Program-made: the position numbers and the translations under genes
Notes under the pieces: model-generated
What the model saw: only the letters and a program-made list of their open reading frames with translations
What the model was told of the DNA's origin: nothing
Database searches by the model: none
Assembly: GCF_028368995.1 (NCBI RefSeq)
Contig: NZ_JAQNDL010000001.1
Coordinates: forward strand, 1,488,001 to 1,552,000
Length of the DNA stretch: 64,000 nucleotides
DNA from: Nannocystis bainbridge
GTDB taxonomy: Bacteria > Myxococcota_A > Polyangia > Nannocystales > Nannocystaceae
Direction of reading: 5' to 3'
Part shown: positions 53,040-61,537 of the stretch, piece by piece
Position numbering within the stretch: position 1 is the stretch's first letter
How the letters are laid out: every line of letters starts with the position of its first letter

Positions 53040-54407
53040 ATGGCGACCAAAGAGTTCCCTGATTATTGCGAGTTGACATTCCGGACCGAGGGCGGCCACC
53101 TGCCGAGCGTCCTCAAGGCGCACTGGCCGGGAGGCGTGTCAGGTGTGACCATCGGCCCCGGATACGACATGGGCCAGCGCAGCGCCGCGTCGATCCGCAC
53201 CGACCTCGCCAACGCGGGTGTGCCCCAGACCAGCATCGACAAGTTCGTGGGTGGCGCCGGCCTGACCAGCACCTCCGCTCGCGACTGGGTGAACACGAAC
53301 GCCGACTCGATCCCCCTGCTGACCCGCGACCAGTCGATGGCCCTCTTCACCCACGTGTACCCGGTGTACGTCGGGTACACGAAGAGCATCATCCGGTCGT
53401 GGGGCGGCAACTGGGACGCTTACCCGCAAAAGATGAAAGAGGTGCTGGTCGACCTGCGATTCCGCGGCGACCTCTCCGAACGGCACAAGCCCCGCCTGTT
53501 GCCGTCGATCACGGCCGCCGACTACCCCGCATTCCGGGCGGTGATCCACGACCACAAGTACTGGGTGGACAACACCAACCTCCGGAACGCGCGGGACGGC
53601 AGCATCAATCAGCGCATCACCGCGCGCAGCGCCTGGTTGCCGGCGGAGCCGGGGACCCAGGCCGCGGCCTGGGTGTTCCCGTTCCCGGACAACGCAGGCA
53701 AGGACGTCCAGGACGGCGGCTATTACATCGGCTCGCCGTCGCTGAGCGCAGCGGCCCTGCCGAAGGCGGACGACGGCTTTTACCCGATCGGCGCGAGCGG
53801 CATCTGGCACGGCGGGATCCACTTCGACGCCGGGACCGGGACTCAGCTCAAGCAGGTCGACGGCGTCCGCTGCATCAAGGACGGCGAGGTCGTCGCATAC
53901 CTCGTCAATCAGAAGTACAAGGAGATCGCGTTCCCGGCGGAGGACAAGAAGGCGCTGTATTCGTCCGGGTTCACGTTGATCCGGCACAAGCTCGAGTGCC
54001 CGGGGGCGCCGCCCGCCCAGCCGGCCGCGCCTGCCACGACGACCCCCGCGCAGACTCCTGCGTCCGGCACGCCCACCAACCCCGCGCCCGCAACGCCAGC
54101 CCCCGCCACGCAGGCGCCCGCCAAGACCCCTCCGCCCGCTCAAAACGCGACGCCCGCCAAGCCGCCTCCGCCCGCCCAGCCGGCCGCGCCCGCCAAGCCG
54201 ACCCTGACCTTTTACAGCCTCTACATGCATCAACTCGACTACGAGGGCTATCAAAGCGACGCCCAGCGCAAGCGCCCCAAATATTGGGGGCCGGCGAAAG
54301 AATACGTGGTCGGAGAGAAGGCCAAGGATCAGCAGGAAGACGGGCCGGAGCCGGCCGAGCCGGAGCTGCTCGGGGAGTGCGACGAGATGGCCTGCTGGTC
54401 GGAGTAG
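53040..54407 (+). CDS. Muramidase (pesticin-like) fused to an M23-like domain with a Pro/Ala insert
   Basis: 455 residues, no signal peptide. Residues 1-200 match the lysozyme-like fold of pesticin and related effectors: FRTEGGHLPSVLK with the catalytic Glu, GVTIGPGYDMGQRS with the catalytic Asp region, LRFRGDLS. Residues about 235-330 resemble the first half of an M23/LytM domain (GIWHGGIHFDAGTGT, CIKDGEVVAYLVN). A linker of about 65 Pro/Ala/Thr residues follows. LTFYSLYMHQLDY, which looks like the closing M23 strand with its His, comes only after it. So the M23 domain seems to be split by the low-complexity insert. The zinc site may be incomplete (GIHFD in place of HxGxD). Two wall-cutting activities, or one plus a binding domain, are possible. 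Confidence 0.7.
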   Translation: MATKEFPDYCELTFRTEGGHLPSVLKAHWPGGVSGVTIGPGYDMGQRSAASIRTDLANAGVPQTSIDKFVGGAGLTSTSARDWVNTNADSIPLLTRDQSMALFTHVYPVYVGYTKSIIRSWGGNWDAYPQKMKEVLVDLRFRGDLSERHKPRLLPSITAADYPAFRAVIHDHKYWVDNTNLRNARDGSINQRITARSAWLPAEPGTQAAAWVFPFPDNAGKDVQDGGYYIGSPSLSAAALPKADDGFYPIGASGIWHGGIHFDAGTGTQLKQVDGVRCIKDGEVVAYLVNQKYKEIAFPAEDKKALYSSGFTLIRHKLECPGAPPAQPAAPATTTPAQTPASGTPTNPAPATPAPATQAPAKTPPPAQNATPAKPPPPAQPAAPAKPTLTFYSLYMHQLDYEGYQSDAQRKRPKYWGPAKEYVVGEKAKDQQEDGPEPAEPELLGECDEMACWSE

Positions 54408-54614
54408 CGGCGATACGAGCGTCGCTCTCCGGCCGAGGGTCCGAGGCCCTCCCCGAAGCACCGCCTCCCGCATGACGGAGCCGAGGCCGCCGACCCGGCC
54501 GAGCGAAATCTCGGCCGATCTCGCATGAATCTTCGCCCTGTCGCCCGCCCGTGCCGGGGCGCATCCTCGGGTCATCGACGTTCCGCCTCGCGCGGACGCT
54601 CTGGAGGACACCTC

Positions 54615-55343
54615 ATGGCCCACGAACACTCCGCTCCCTCTGCTCATCCACCCGTGTCGGGCTTCGGTGCCGACCGAGCCGCGCATTACGACACCCAGGC
54701 CGCCGTCGCGCTCGCGGGCACGCAAGCGATGTACGAGCTCGGCGTCAGCGCGCTCACCAGCCAGTTGGACGGCCAGGACACCGCGTCCCTGCTATTCGTC
54801 GGGCTGGGCACGGGCGCGGAGCTGGTGCCTTATAATCGGTTCGAGGTCCCGGGCTGGCGCTTCACGGGCGTCGACCCTTCCGACGCGATGCTGGCGGTCG
54901 CCCGCGAGCGCCTGGCCGCCGAGGGGCTGCTCTCGCGCACGCACCTGCACGTCGGCGAGCTGCAAAGCCTGCCTCCCGGTCCTCCTTTCGACGGCGCGCA
55001 AATGCTGGGAGTGCTGCATCACGTGCCGGAAGCGGAGCGCCTCGCGCTGCTGCGCGAGGTGACCCGGCGGCTCAAGCCCGGCGCGCCGCTCGTCGTCGGC
55101 TGCCGCGTCGGCATGGACCCATCCCTGTGGGACGTGGAGCTGCGGCGCTGGCGTGCCCACGGGATCCCCCAGGAGGATCTGGAACGCCGGCGTCAGAGCG
55201 CGAACATGATGCACTTCATCGAGTCCGACGCCGCGCTGTTCGAGTTGTTCGCGCAGACAGACCTGGTGGCGCCGCGACCGATCTTCGTCTCGCTGCAGTT
55301 CAAGGTGTTCCTCGTGCGCTGCGAGCCGGGCGCTGCCGGCTGA
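54615..55343 (+). CDS. Class I SAM-dependent methyltransferase
   Basis: 242 residues from the ATG at 54615, with GGAGGA six bases upstream. SAM-binding motifs: LLFVGLGTGAELV (motif I), FTGVDPSDAMLAVARERL (acidic loop), GAQMLGVLHHVPEAERLALLREVTRRLKPGAPLVVG (motifs post-II and III). The C-terminal half (HFIESDAALFELFAQTDLVAP) matches small-molecule methyltransferases of the UbiE-like type. Substrate unknown. It stands alone, followed by the convergent Lrp-type gene 60 bp away. Confidence 0.88.
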   Translation: MAHEHSAPSAHPPVSGFGADRAAHYDTQAAVALAGTQAMYELGVSALTSQLDGQDTASLLFVGLGTGAELVPYNRFEVPGWRFTGVDPSDAMLAVARERLAAEGLLSRTHLHVGELQSLPPGPPFDGAQMLGVLHHVPEAERLALLREVTRRLKPGAPLVVGCRVGMDPSLWDVELRRWRAHGIPQEDLERRRQSANMMHFIESDAALFELFAQTDLVAPRPIFVSLQFKVFLVRCEPGAAG

Positions 55344-55403
55344 GTCCCGGCCGCGATCGTCGCGGGCGCGCTCGCTGCCCGCCGCGACAGCGAGGCCGCG
55401 CGC

Positions 55404-55862
55404 TCATTCGACGGCCAGGTTCGAGCGCGCGTAGGAGAACACCAGCGAGGTCTCGATCCGGCTGACCTCGGGGCGGCTGGTGAACGAGCGGATGGTGAGC
55501 ACGCGCAGGTGCTCGGTGTTGCGGCACGCGACGTGGACCAGGAAATCGGTCGAGCCGCCGAGGCAATACACCGCGACCGTCTCGGGCAGCGAGCGCAGGT
55601 GGTCGCCGATGCTGTTGAAAGCCTCGCCGACGTGGAGGCGGAGCTGGACGGCGATCATGGCCTGGAGGTCGAGGCCCAGCGAGCGCGGCGCGAGCTCGGT
55701 GCGGTAGCCGGTGATCACGCCCTCGGCCTCGAGCCGGCGCACGCGCGCGAGGCACGACGACGGCGCGAGGCCGACGCTCGCGGCCAGCTCCTTGTTGGAG
55801 ATCCGTGCATCCTTCTGCAGCAGCCCGAGCAGGGCGCGATCAATTCGGTCGAGGGTCGACAT
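55404..55862 (-). CDS. Lrp/AsnC family transcription regulator
   Basis: 152 residues, normal length. The N-terminal helix-turn-helix is typical (LDRIDRALLGLLQKDARIS, NKELAASVGLAPSSCLARV), followed by the RAM/ASNC ligand domain (AMIAVQLRL, VAVYCLGGSTDFLVHVACRN, TIRSFTSRPEVSRIETSLVF). These proteins sense amino acids and often repress themselves and a divergent gene. The neighbour is a divergent S33 peptidase, and the 65-bp gap carries two palindromes, so autoregulation plus control of the peptidase is likely. Confidence 0.93.
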   Translation of the reverse strand: MSTLDRIDRALLGLLQKDARISNKELAASVGLAPSSCLARVRRLEAEGVITGYRTELAPRSLGLDLQAMIAVQLRLHVGEAFNSIGDHLRSLPETVAVYCLGGSTDFLVHVACRNTEHLRVLTIRSFTSRPEVSRIETSLVFSYARSNLAVE

Positions 55863-55878
55863 CTCCGGCTCCGTTCGA

Positions 55879-55918
55879 ATTCTATTCGATAGAATACCGG
55901 GTAGTTCGAGAATATTCT
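55879..55918. promoter_or_regulatory. AT-rich palindromes between lrp-like and peptidase genes
   Basis: ATTCTAT-tcg-ATAGAAT (55879-55895) and AGAATATTCT (55909-55918). They are strikingly AT-rich for this genome, about 26 bp centre to centre, and fall in the only space available for both promoters. They fit an Lrp-type operator. Confidence 0.7.
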
Positions 55919-55927
55919 TCGGTTTCG

Positions 55928-57412
55928 ATGCTCATATCCCGACTTTTCGCCGGTCTGCTCGCCCTCGCCTCGCCTGCGGCCCCCCGGGCCGGGACGGTCT
56001 CGCTCGAACCCGCGTCGGTGACCTCCGCCGCGGGGGAGAAGATCCAGTTCGAGCTCGGCACCCTGCACGTGCTCGAGAATCGCGCTGCCGCGGACAGCCG
56101 CGTGATCGACGTCGGGTTCGCGCGGCTGCGAGCGGCGCGACCGACCCGCGCGGCGCCGATCGTGTTCTTGCCCGGCGGGCCGGGCAACAGCTACCTCGAC
56201 GCCTTCACCGACAGCGGCGAGAACTCGCGCCGCCGGCTCGAGAACTTCCGCCGCTACAGCGCCGTCGCCGACGTCATCGTGCTCGATCAGCGCGGGTTCT
56301 CGCGCCGCGGCACCACCCTGCGCCTGCCCGATGCCGTGCCCGCGCCGCTCGATCGCCCGAGCTCCATGGAGGCCGAGAGCGCGACCTATCGCGCCTTTGC
56401 GGCCGCGGCGATCGCCGCCAACCCGGATCACGATCTGTCCGGCTATCACGTGCGCGAGTGCGTCGAGGACGTCGCCGAGCTGCGCCGCGCGCTCGGCTAC
56501 GCCAAGCTCAACCTGCTCGGCGGCAGCTTCGGCTCGCAGTGGAGCTTCGCGGTCCTGCGGCTGCACCCGGAGATCGTCGAGCGCGCCGTGCTTTACGGCG
56601 TCGAGCCGCTCGACGACGGCGTCGACATGCCATCCTATTTGTTCGCCGCCTTGCAGCGCATCGCCTTCGATGGCGACCGCGCGCCGAACTTGCGGCCGTA
56701 TCTGCCGCCCGGCGGATTGATGGCCGCGGTCCGCGAGCTCCGCGACCGGTTCGCCCGTGGTCCGGTCACCGTGAAGGTCCGCGTGCCCGAGACCGGCAAG
56801 ACCGAAGCGGTGGTGCTCGGCCTCGCCGACCTGCAAAATGCGCTGCTGCCCGACGACGCCGAAACGTGGCCGGCGTTCATCCTGTCGCTGTATCACGGCC
56901 GCTACGAGGAGTGGGCGCGGGAGGAGCTGGCGCGCCGCCGCAGGTCGAAGTTCTCCTCGGTGATCTTGCCGCTGATCGATTCGGGGCTGGGCTTCAGCGC
57001 GACCCGAGCGCACCGGCTGCACAGCGATCCAGCGACCCACTACCTCGGCACGTGGAGCTTCGAGCCTCACGAGAGCTCGCGCCCGGCCTGGCCGACCCCC
57101 GATTTCGGCGACGCGCTGCGCGCCCCGGCGACGAGCGAGGTGCCGGTGCTGTTCGTCAACGGCGACTGGGACACCTCGACGCCGATCGAGAACATGCTGC
57201 AGATCGCGCCCTACTTCCCGCGCGGCCGCGTGATGATCGTGCACCGCGCCGTGCACGAGCAGCTGACCCGGATGACCCGCCACCAGCCCGAAGTCTTCGC
57301 TGCGATCCTCGAGTTCTATCGCTCGGGCGCGACCGCGAAGCTGCCGGCCGAGATTTCGCTGCCGACCCCGAACTTCGTGACGCCGTCCTTTCCTCCGCCC
57401 GCTCGCCGCTGA
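55928..57412 (+). CDS. Secreted alpha/beta hydrolase, S33 aminopeptidase-like
   Basis: 494 residues from the ATG at 55928; the signal peptide is short (LFAGLLALASPAAPRAG). Motifs: oxyanion region FLPGGPGNS, VIVLDQRGFSRRG, nucleophile LLGGSFGSQW, Asp in VNGDWDTSTPI, His in VHRAVHEQL. This is the order of prolyl and tripeptidyl aminopeptidases of family S33, with a large cap (about residues 240-400). They release N-terminal residues or tripeptides. Divergent from the Lrp-type regulator, which fits amino-acid-responsive control. Confidence 0.85.
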   Translation: MLISRLFAGLLALASPAAPRAGTVSLEPASVTSAAGEKIQFELGTLHVLENRAAADSRVIDVGFARLRAARPTRAAPIVFLPGGPGNSYLDAFTDSGENSRRRLENFRRYSAVADVIVLDQRGFSRRGTTLRLPDAVPAPLDRPSSMEAESATYRAFAAAAIAANPDHDLSGYHVRECVEDVAELRRALGYAKLNLLGGSFGSQWSFAVLRLHPEIVERAVLYGVEPLDDGVDMPSYLFAALQRIAFDGDRAPNLRPYLPPGGLMAAVRELRDRFARGPVTVKVRVPETGKTEAVVLGLADLQNALLPDDAETWPAFILSLYHGRYEEWAREELARRRRSKFSSVILPLIDSGLGFSATRAHRLHSDPATHYLGTWSFEPHESSRPAWPTPDFGDALRAPATSEVPVLFVNGDWDTSTPIENMLQIAPYFPRGRVMIVHRAVHEQLTRMTRHQPEVFAAILEFYRSGATAKLPAEISLPTPNFVTPSFPPPARR

Positions 57413-57581
57413 GCAGCGACTGAATGGAGGGCCGCTCCGGGCCCCTCGTCGAGACACGCGCGACGCGGACATCGACGCCAGGACCCTGACACTCGCACCA
57501 TGGGCCCGCGGAGAAACGGCCCCTACGGGCCGCCACGGGCCAGGAAACGATCTGGCATCCCCCGTGCATTCGCTGCCGGAC

Positions 57582-58709
57582 ATGACGCGCAGCCCGTCGA
57601 CTCCTCGCCTCCTCCTCGCCCTCGCGCCGCTCCTCGGCCTCGCTCCTGCCTGTGAAAAGGTCGATACCGCGCCGGGCGACACGACGAACATCGCCGGCTC
57701 CGAGGGCGACTCCGAGGCTGACACCGACCCGGCGAGCCCGCCGTCGACCACGACCACGACCAGCGCCACCGAGGGCGACGACTCCGAGGGCGCCGACTCC
57801 GAGGGCGACTCGGAGACCAGCACCACGACCGACCCCCTGCCCCCGGACGACGAGTGCCAGTTCCTCGTCGCCGACATGAGCCCCGACGAGATCCTCGCCG
57901 CCTGGACCACCTCGCAGTCGTGGGGCGGCGAGGATCGGCTCGAGTGGTGCGAGGGCGAACACTCGATGCCCTGCACCACCGCGGGGGGCGAGGAAGGCAC
58001 GTCGCTCTGCGTGGTCTCGTGGGGCGCGGAGGAGTGGACGACCTGCGCGGTCGAACACGCCTGCACCCCCGACGACGTGTTCGAAGAGGGCGAGTGCCAG
58101 GGCACCCACTGCGCCATTCTCGAGGGCGCGCTCTCGGTCGAACAGTGGTACAGCGAAGACCCGTGCTGCGGCACCGACGACCCGTGCTGCTGGACGCCGC
58201 TGGTCGTCAGCTTCGACGGCGAGCCGATCCGCTTCGAGGCCGCCGGGGCCGCGGCGTTCGACATCAGCGGCCAGGGCTCGTGCCTCAGCACCGACTGGCC
58301 GGCCCAGCCGTGGCTGGCCCTCGACCGCGACGGCGACGGGCTCATCGGCAGCGGCCGCGAGCTGTTCGGCAGCGGCACGCTCTTGACCACCGGCGTGCGC
58401 GCCAGCCATGGCTTCGAGGCGCTCGGCGAGTTCGATGTCGACCGCGACGGCAAGATCACCGCGGCCGACCCGATCTTCCACGAGCTGGTGCTCTGGTCGG
58501 ATCATAACAGCGACCGCCGCGGCGCCCTGGGCGAGCTGATGCCGGTCGCCGAGGCGGAGCTCATCGCCATCGACCTCGGGTTCGGCCGGCGTTACGACTG
58601 CGACGAGCGCGGCAACTGCGGGGTCGAGCGCTCGGCCTTCGAGTTCCGCGACGCCCTGGGTGCGGTCCGTAGCGGCCAGATCGTCGACGTCCACCTGCCG
58701 TGCCAGTGA
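57582..58709 (+). CDS. Acidic secreted lipoprotein with calcium-binding-like loops
   Basis: About 375 residues from the ATG at 57582; a GTG at 57564 is an alternative. Lipoprotein signal LLLALAPLLGLAPAC, followed by a Glu/Asp/Ser/Thr linker. The globular part has many Cys (DPCCGTDDPCCWTPL) and two EF-hand-like calcium loops, LDRDGDGLIGSG and FDVDRDGKITAAD, with a third SDHNSDRRGAL. The pattern after FDGEPIRFEAAG resembles calcium-binding surface proteins of myxobacteria. Function unknown. Probably on the cell surface. Confidence 0.8.
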   Translation: MTRSPSTPRLLLALAPLLGLAPACEKVDTAPGDTTNIAGSEGDSEADTDPASPPSTTTTTSATEGDDSEGADSEGDSETSTTTDPLPPDDECQFLVADMSPDEILAAWTTSQSWGGEDRLEWCEGEHSMPCTTAGGEEGTSLCVVSWGAEEWTTCAVEHACTPDDVFEEGECQGTHCAILEGALSVEQWYSEDPCCGTDDPCCWTPLVVSFDGEPIRFEAAGAAAFDISGQGSCLSTDWPAQPWLALDRDGDGLIGSGRELFGSGTLLTTGVRASHGFEALGEFDVDRDGKITAADPIFHELVLWSDHNSDRRGALGELMPVAEAELIAIDLGFGRRYDCDERGNCGVERSAFEFRDALGAVRSGQIVDVHLPCQ

Positions 58710-58893
58710 GTCGTTCGGCGCCGCGCCCTGCGCGGCGCCGCCGGCACGCGGCTGGAGGTGACGGCGAGCTGCAGTCCCTCGTCGCCCCCGAGAGTGACAC
58801 CGAGAGCGAGGGCGGCAGCGCGACGGAGGGCGAAGGAGCTCCGGAAGCCCATGCAGCGGGGGAGCGACTCTCCCCCGGCTCGATCGCCTTCGC

Positions 58894-59634
58894 TCAGCCG
58901 CGGTCCGTCCGCTCGCGGCCACGCTCGCCGTGCGGGCCGAAGCCGCGCTCGCCACGGGGCGCGGGCTTGAAGGCGGAAAGCTCGGCCATGCTCAAGGCGC
59001 CGTCGCTGTTGGTGTCGATCGCCGCGAACTCGCCGGCGAGCCGCGGGTGGTCGGCGACCTCGGCCAGCGACAGCGAGCCGCTGGTGTCGACATCGGCGCG
59101 GGCCATGAAGTGGGCCGCGCGCTCGGCCGGGTCACGCTTGCCGCCGCGGCCCTTCATCGCCTGCAGCTCGGTGAGCCCGAGCTTGCCGTCCTTGTCCGCG
59201 TCGAGCCCGGCGAACTTGCCCGCGAGGCGCGGATGGTCCACGAGCTCGGCGGCGCTGAGGCTGCCGTCCTTGTCGGCGTCGAACTTCTGCACGAGGTGAT
59301 TGGCGCGCTCGGCCGGGTCGCCGTGGCGCTTGCCGCCGCCGTGCTTGCCGCCGCGGCCCTTCATGGCCCGCAGCTCGTCGCGGCTGAGCTTGCCGTCCTT
59401 GTCCGCGTCGAGCTCGGCGAACTTCGCGGCGATGCGATGCCCCGCGGCCTCGGCCTGCGAGATGGCGCCGTCCTTGTCGGTGTCGAGCCGCATCGGACCG
59501 CCACGACCGCGGCGGCCCTCGCCCTCGTGGTTCGACTCGGCGGCGAGCTCGGTGGACTCGATGTCTTCGCCGTCCTCGGTGTCACAAGCGAAGAGGAGCG
59601 CGACGGGGAGCAGGATCTTGGTGATGGCGTTCAT
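58894..59634 (-). CDS. Lipoprotein with six EF-hand motifs
   Basis: 246 residues, with AAGGAAAG seven bases before the ATG. Lipoprotein signal ILLPVALLFAC. Six EF-hand loops follow: DTDKDGAIS, DADKDGKLS, DADKDGSLS, DADKDGKLG, DVDTSGSLS and DTNSDGALS. They are arranged as three near-copies of a two-loop unit separated by GRGGK and DPAERA linkers. All loops but the fifth keep the standard Asp and Gly positions, so it should bind several calcium ions outside the cytoplasm. It is divergent from the metalloprotease gene, whose relatives are often calcium-dependent. Confidence 0.88.
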   Translation of the reverse strand: MNAITKILLPVALLFACDTEDGEDIESTELAAESNHEGEGRRGRGGPMRLDTDKDGAISQAEAAGHRIAAKFAELDADKDGKLSRDELRAMKGRGGKHGGGKRHGDPAERANHLVQKFDADKDGSLSAAELVDHPRLAGKFAGLDADKDGKLGLTELQAMKGRGGKRDPAERAAHFMARADVDTSGSLSLAEVADHPRLAGEFAAIDTNSDGALSMAELSAFKPAPRGERGFGPHGERGRERTDRG

Positions 59635-59993
59635 GGCGGGTCTTTCCTTGCGGGGCTTTCGACCCCGGCGATGCTGGTACTATTCGTCGCCCGACCCGCC
59701 CGCGCTCGCCCGCTTACGACCCCTTTACCCGCGGTTACGCGGGCGCAAACCGGGCCCGGACGGGCAGCGCCGGATCCGCAGCCCCCTCCTTTGCGCACCC
59801 GCTCCTCACGCCTCCCCCGCAGGGTCGAACCCCTCGGCCGCGACGACGATCGCGCACCGCACTTAGATCGGCGAGGTCGTACCAGCCCGTCGCGAAGCGT
59901 CCGGTACTTCGGCGATCGACGAATCACCGCACTCGCGCGTCGCCGACGCTGTCGCCGGCGCACGCCGGGACGGCTGGACGATCGCGCGGGCAC
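59635..59993. other. Divergent intergenic region
   Basis: About 360 bp between the EF-hand lipoprotein and the first metalloprotease. No gene recognised; it must hold both promoters. Confidence 0.45.
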
Positions 59994-61259
59994 GTGGTGA
60001 AGTTCGTGCGAGAGAACGATCGCTTGCTTCCGTCTCCCTTCGCGGTTTGGAGCCTGGCTTGTGGCGTCGGCCTGATCGCCGCGACCGCGCGAGCCGCCAC
60101 GGAGCCGCCGCCAGAGGGCGCGCCGGCGGCTCGCTCCTGGTGCGCGAGCACTTCGCCGCAAGCGGGCGTGGCAGCGCTCGGCCACGCCCGCAGCCGGGTG
60201 TTCTTCCTCAACTACGACGGCGTGAGCCTCGCGCAGGGCGAGCAGGACGACGCGACCACCGACACGACGATGTTCGCGGAGTTCGTCGCCGACTACGCGC
60301 CGTACGGCCTCGGCAGCAAGCGCGACGCGTCGCTGCAGGCGGTCCTGGCCGACTGGGCCGCCTACGACGTGACGATCACCGATGTCCGGCCGCAGGCCGG
60401 CGCCTACGCGATGAGCGTCAACTCGCCGACCAACCCGTTCGGCGACGGCGTGACGGGTGCGTCCGCGCTCGACTGCGACGACGGGGTCGCCAGCAGCGTC
60501 GTGCTCGCGTTCCACGGCGCAGACGACGAATTCTCGGCGGCAGCCCAGGCGACGACGATCAGCCACGAGCTCGCGCACTCCTACGGGCTCGAGCATGTGG
60601 CCGAGCCCGAGGAGATCATGAACCCGACCCTCGTCGGCGTGGACGCGAGCTTCCGCGACGAATGTCTGGCCCTGACCGGCGGCGGCCCCCTCCACTGCGA
60701 GCAGCACCGGCGCTTCTGCGACGACGGCCGGCAGAACGCGCACCAGGAGCTGCTGTGGCTGTTCGGGCCCGCCGTCGCCGACACCACGCCGCCGGTGGTG
60801 ACGATCACCAGCCCGGCGGACGGGGACGCATTCGAGGCGCCGGCGCTGGTGACGATCGTCGCCGAGGCGAGCGACGAGATCGGGCTCTCCGCGGTCACGC
60901 TGCGCATCGACGGGCTGGCGCAGGCCGGCCCCGATTCGCTGGCGCCGTATCGCTGGCTGGACCGGCCGTTCGCCGCGGGCAGCCACTGTCTCACCGTGGA
61001 GGCGCGCGATCACGGCGCCAACGTGACGGTGTCGCAGGAAGTCTGCTTCTTCGTGGACCCGGGCGAGGACGAGGGCCTTTCCACGAGCTCCGGCGCGAGC
61101 GCGACCGCAGCCGAGGACTCGGACTCGAGCGGCGACGCCCAGGAGCGCGGAGACGAAGGCTGCGGCTGCGCGGTACGCAGCAGCGCAGGGACCGCGGCAT
61201 GGCTGGTGATGCTGGCCCTGGGCGGCGTCAGGCGCCGCCGCCGAGCGCCGAGCCCCTGA
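59994..61259 (+). CDS. Secreted metzincin-like metalloprotease with MYXO-CTERM-like end
   Basis: 421 residues from a GTG at 59994 (GTG GTG AAG). Signal peptide to about residue 35. Zinc motif HELAHSYGLEH, then EIMNP as the Met-turn, so a metzincin (astacin/matrixin-like). An Ig-like module PPVVTITSPADGDAFEAP follows at about 260-350. The C-terminus has CGCAVRSS, a hydrophobic stretch (TAAWLVMLALGGV) and RRRRR, a sorting signal like MYXO-CTERM by which myxobacterial proteins are anchored or sorted at the surface. It is a paralog of the next gene. Confidence 0.88.
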   Translation: MVKFVRENDRLLPSPFAVWSLACGVGLIAATARAATEPPPEGAPAARSWCASTSPQAGVAALGHARSRVFFLNYDGVSLAQGEQDDATTDTTMFAEFVADYAPYGLGSKRDASLQAVLADWAAYDVTITDVRPQAGAYAMSVNSPTNPFGDGVTGASALDCDDGVASSVVLAFHGADDEFSAAAQATTISHELAHSYGLEHVAEPEEIMNPTLVGVDASFRDECLALTGGGPLHCEQHRRFCDDGRQNAHQELLWLFGPAVADTTPPVVTITSPADGDAFEAPALVTIVAEASDEIGLSAVTLRIDGLAQAGPDSLAPYRWLDRPFAAGSHCLTVEARDHGANVTVSQEVCFFVDPGEDEGLSTSSGASATAAEDSDSSGDAQERGDEGCGCAVRSSAGTAAWLVMLALGGVRRRRRAPSP

Positions 61260-61438
61260 CCGCACGCGGGTGCATGCGAGACGTCCGGGTCATCAAGGCG
61301 CCCTCCAGCCGCATGAGTTCGCTGCGACAATGAGTCGCTGTGCGACCTCTCGTTGCGCCACGCCGCCACGGGTCGGATGATGGCTCATGGGGGCTCGCAC
61401 CGACGCAGCTCCCTCGGGCGCGTATGCCCGAAAGATAT

Positions 61439-61460
61439 GACATGTCCCTTCGGACATGTC
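61439..61460. repeat. Perfect GACATGTCC hairpin
   Basis: GACATGTCC - cttc - GGACATGTC, a perfect 9-bp stem with a 4-nt loop. It lies between two same-strand metalloprotease genes, 180 bp after the first and 77 bp before the second. It is the best member of the family. Confidence 0.85.
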
Positions 61461-61537
61461 TTCGATGCGTGCCGGCTGCACGCGGCCGTCGACGGAAGCC
61501 TCGCTGTGATACTGTGCCACGGCCAGGACCACCCGAG

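Noticed and set aside
45087..54407. A complete type VI secretion system
   Set aside because: No sheath, tube, baseplate, VgrG or ClpV gene is seen; only effector-type and loader-type genes are present.
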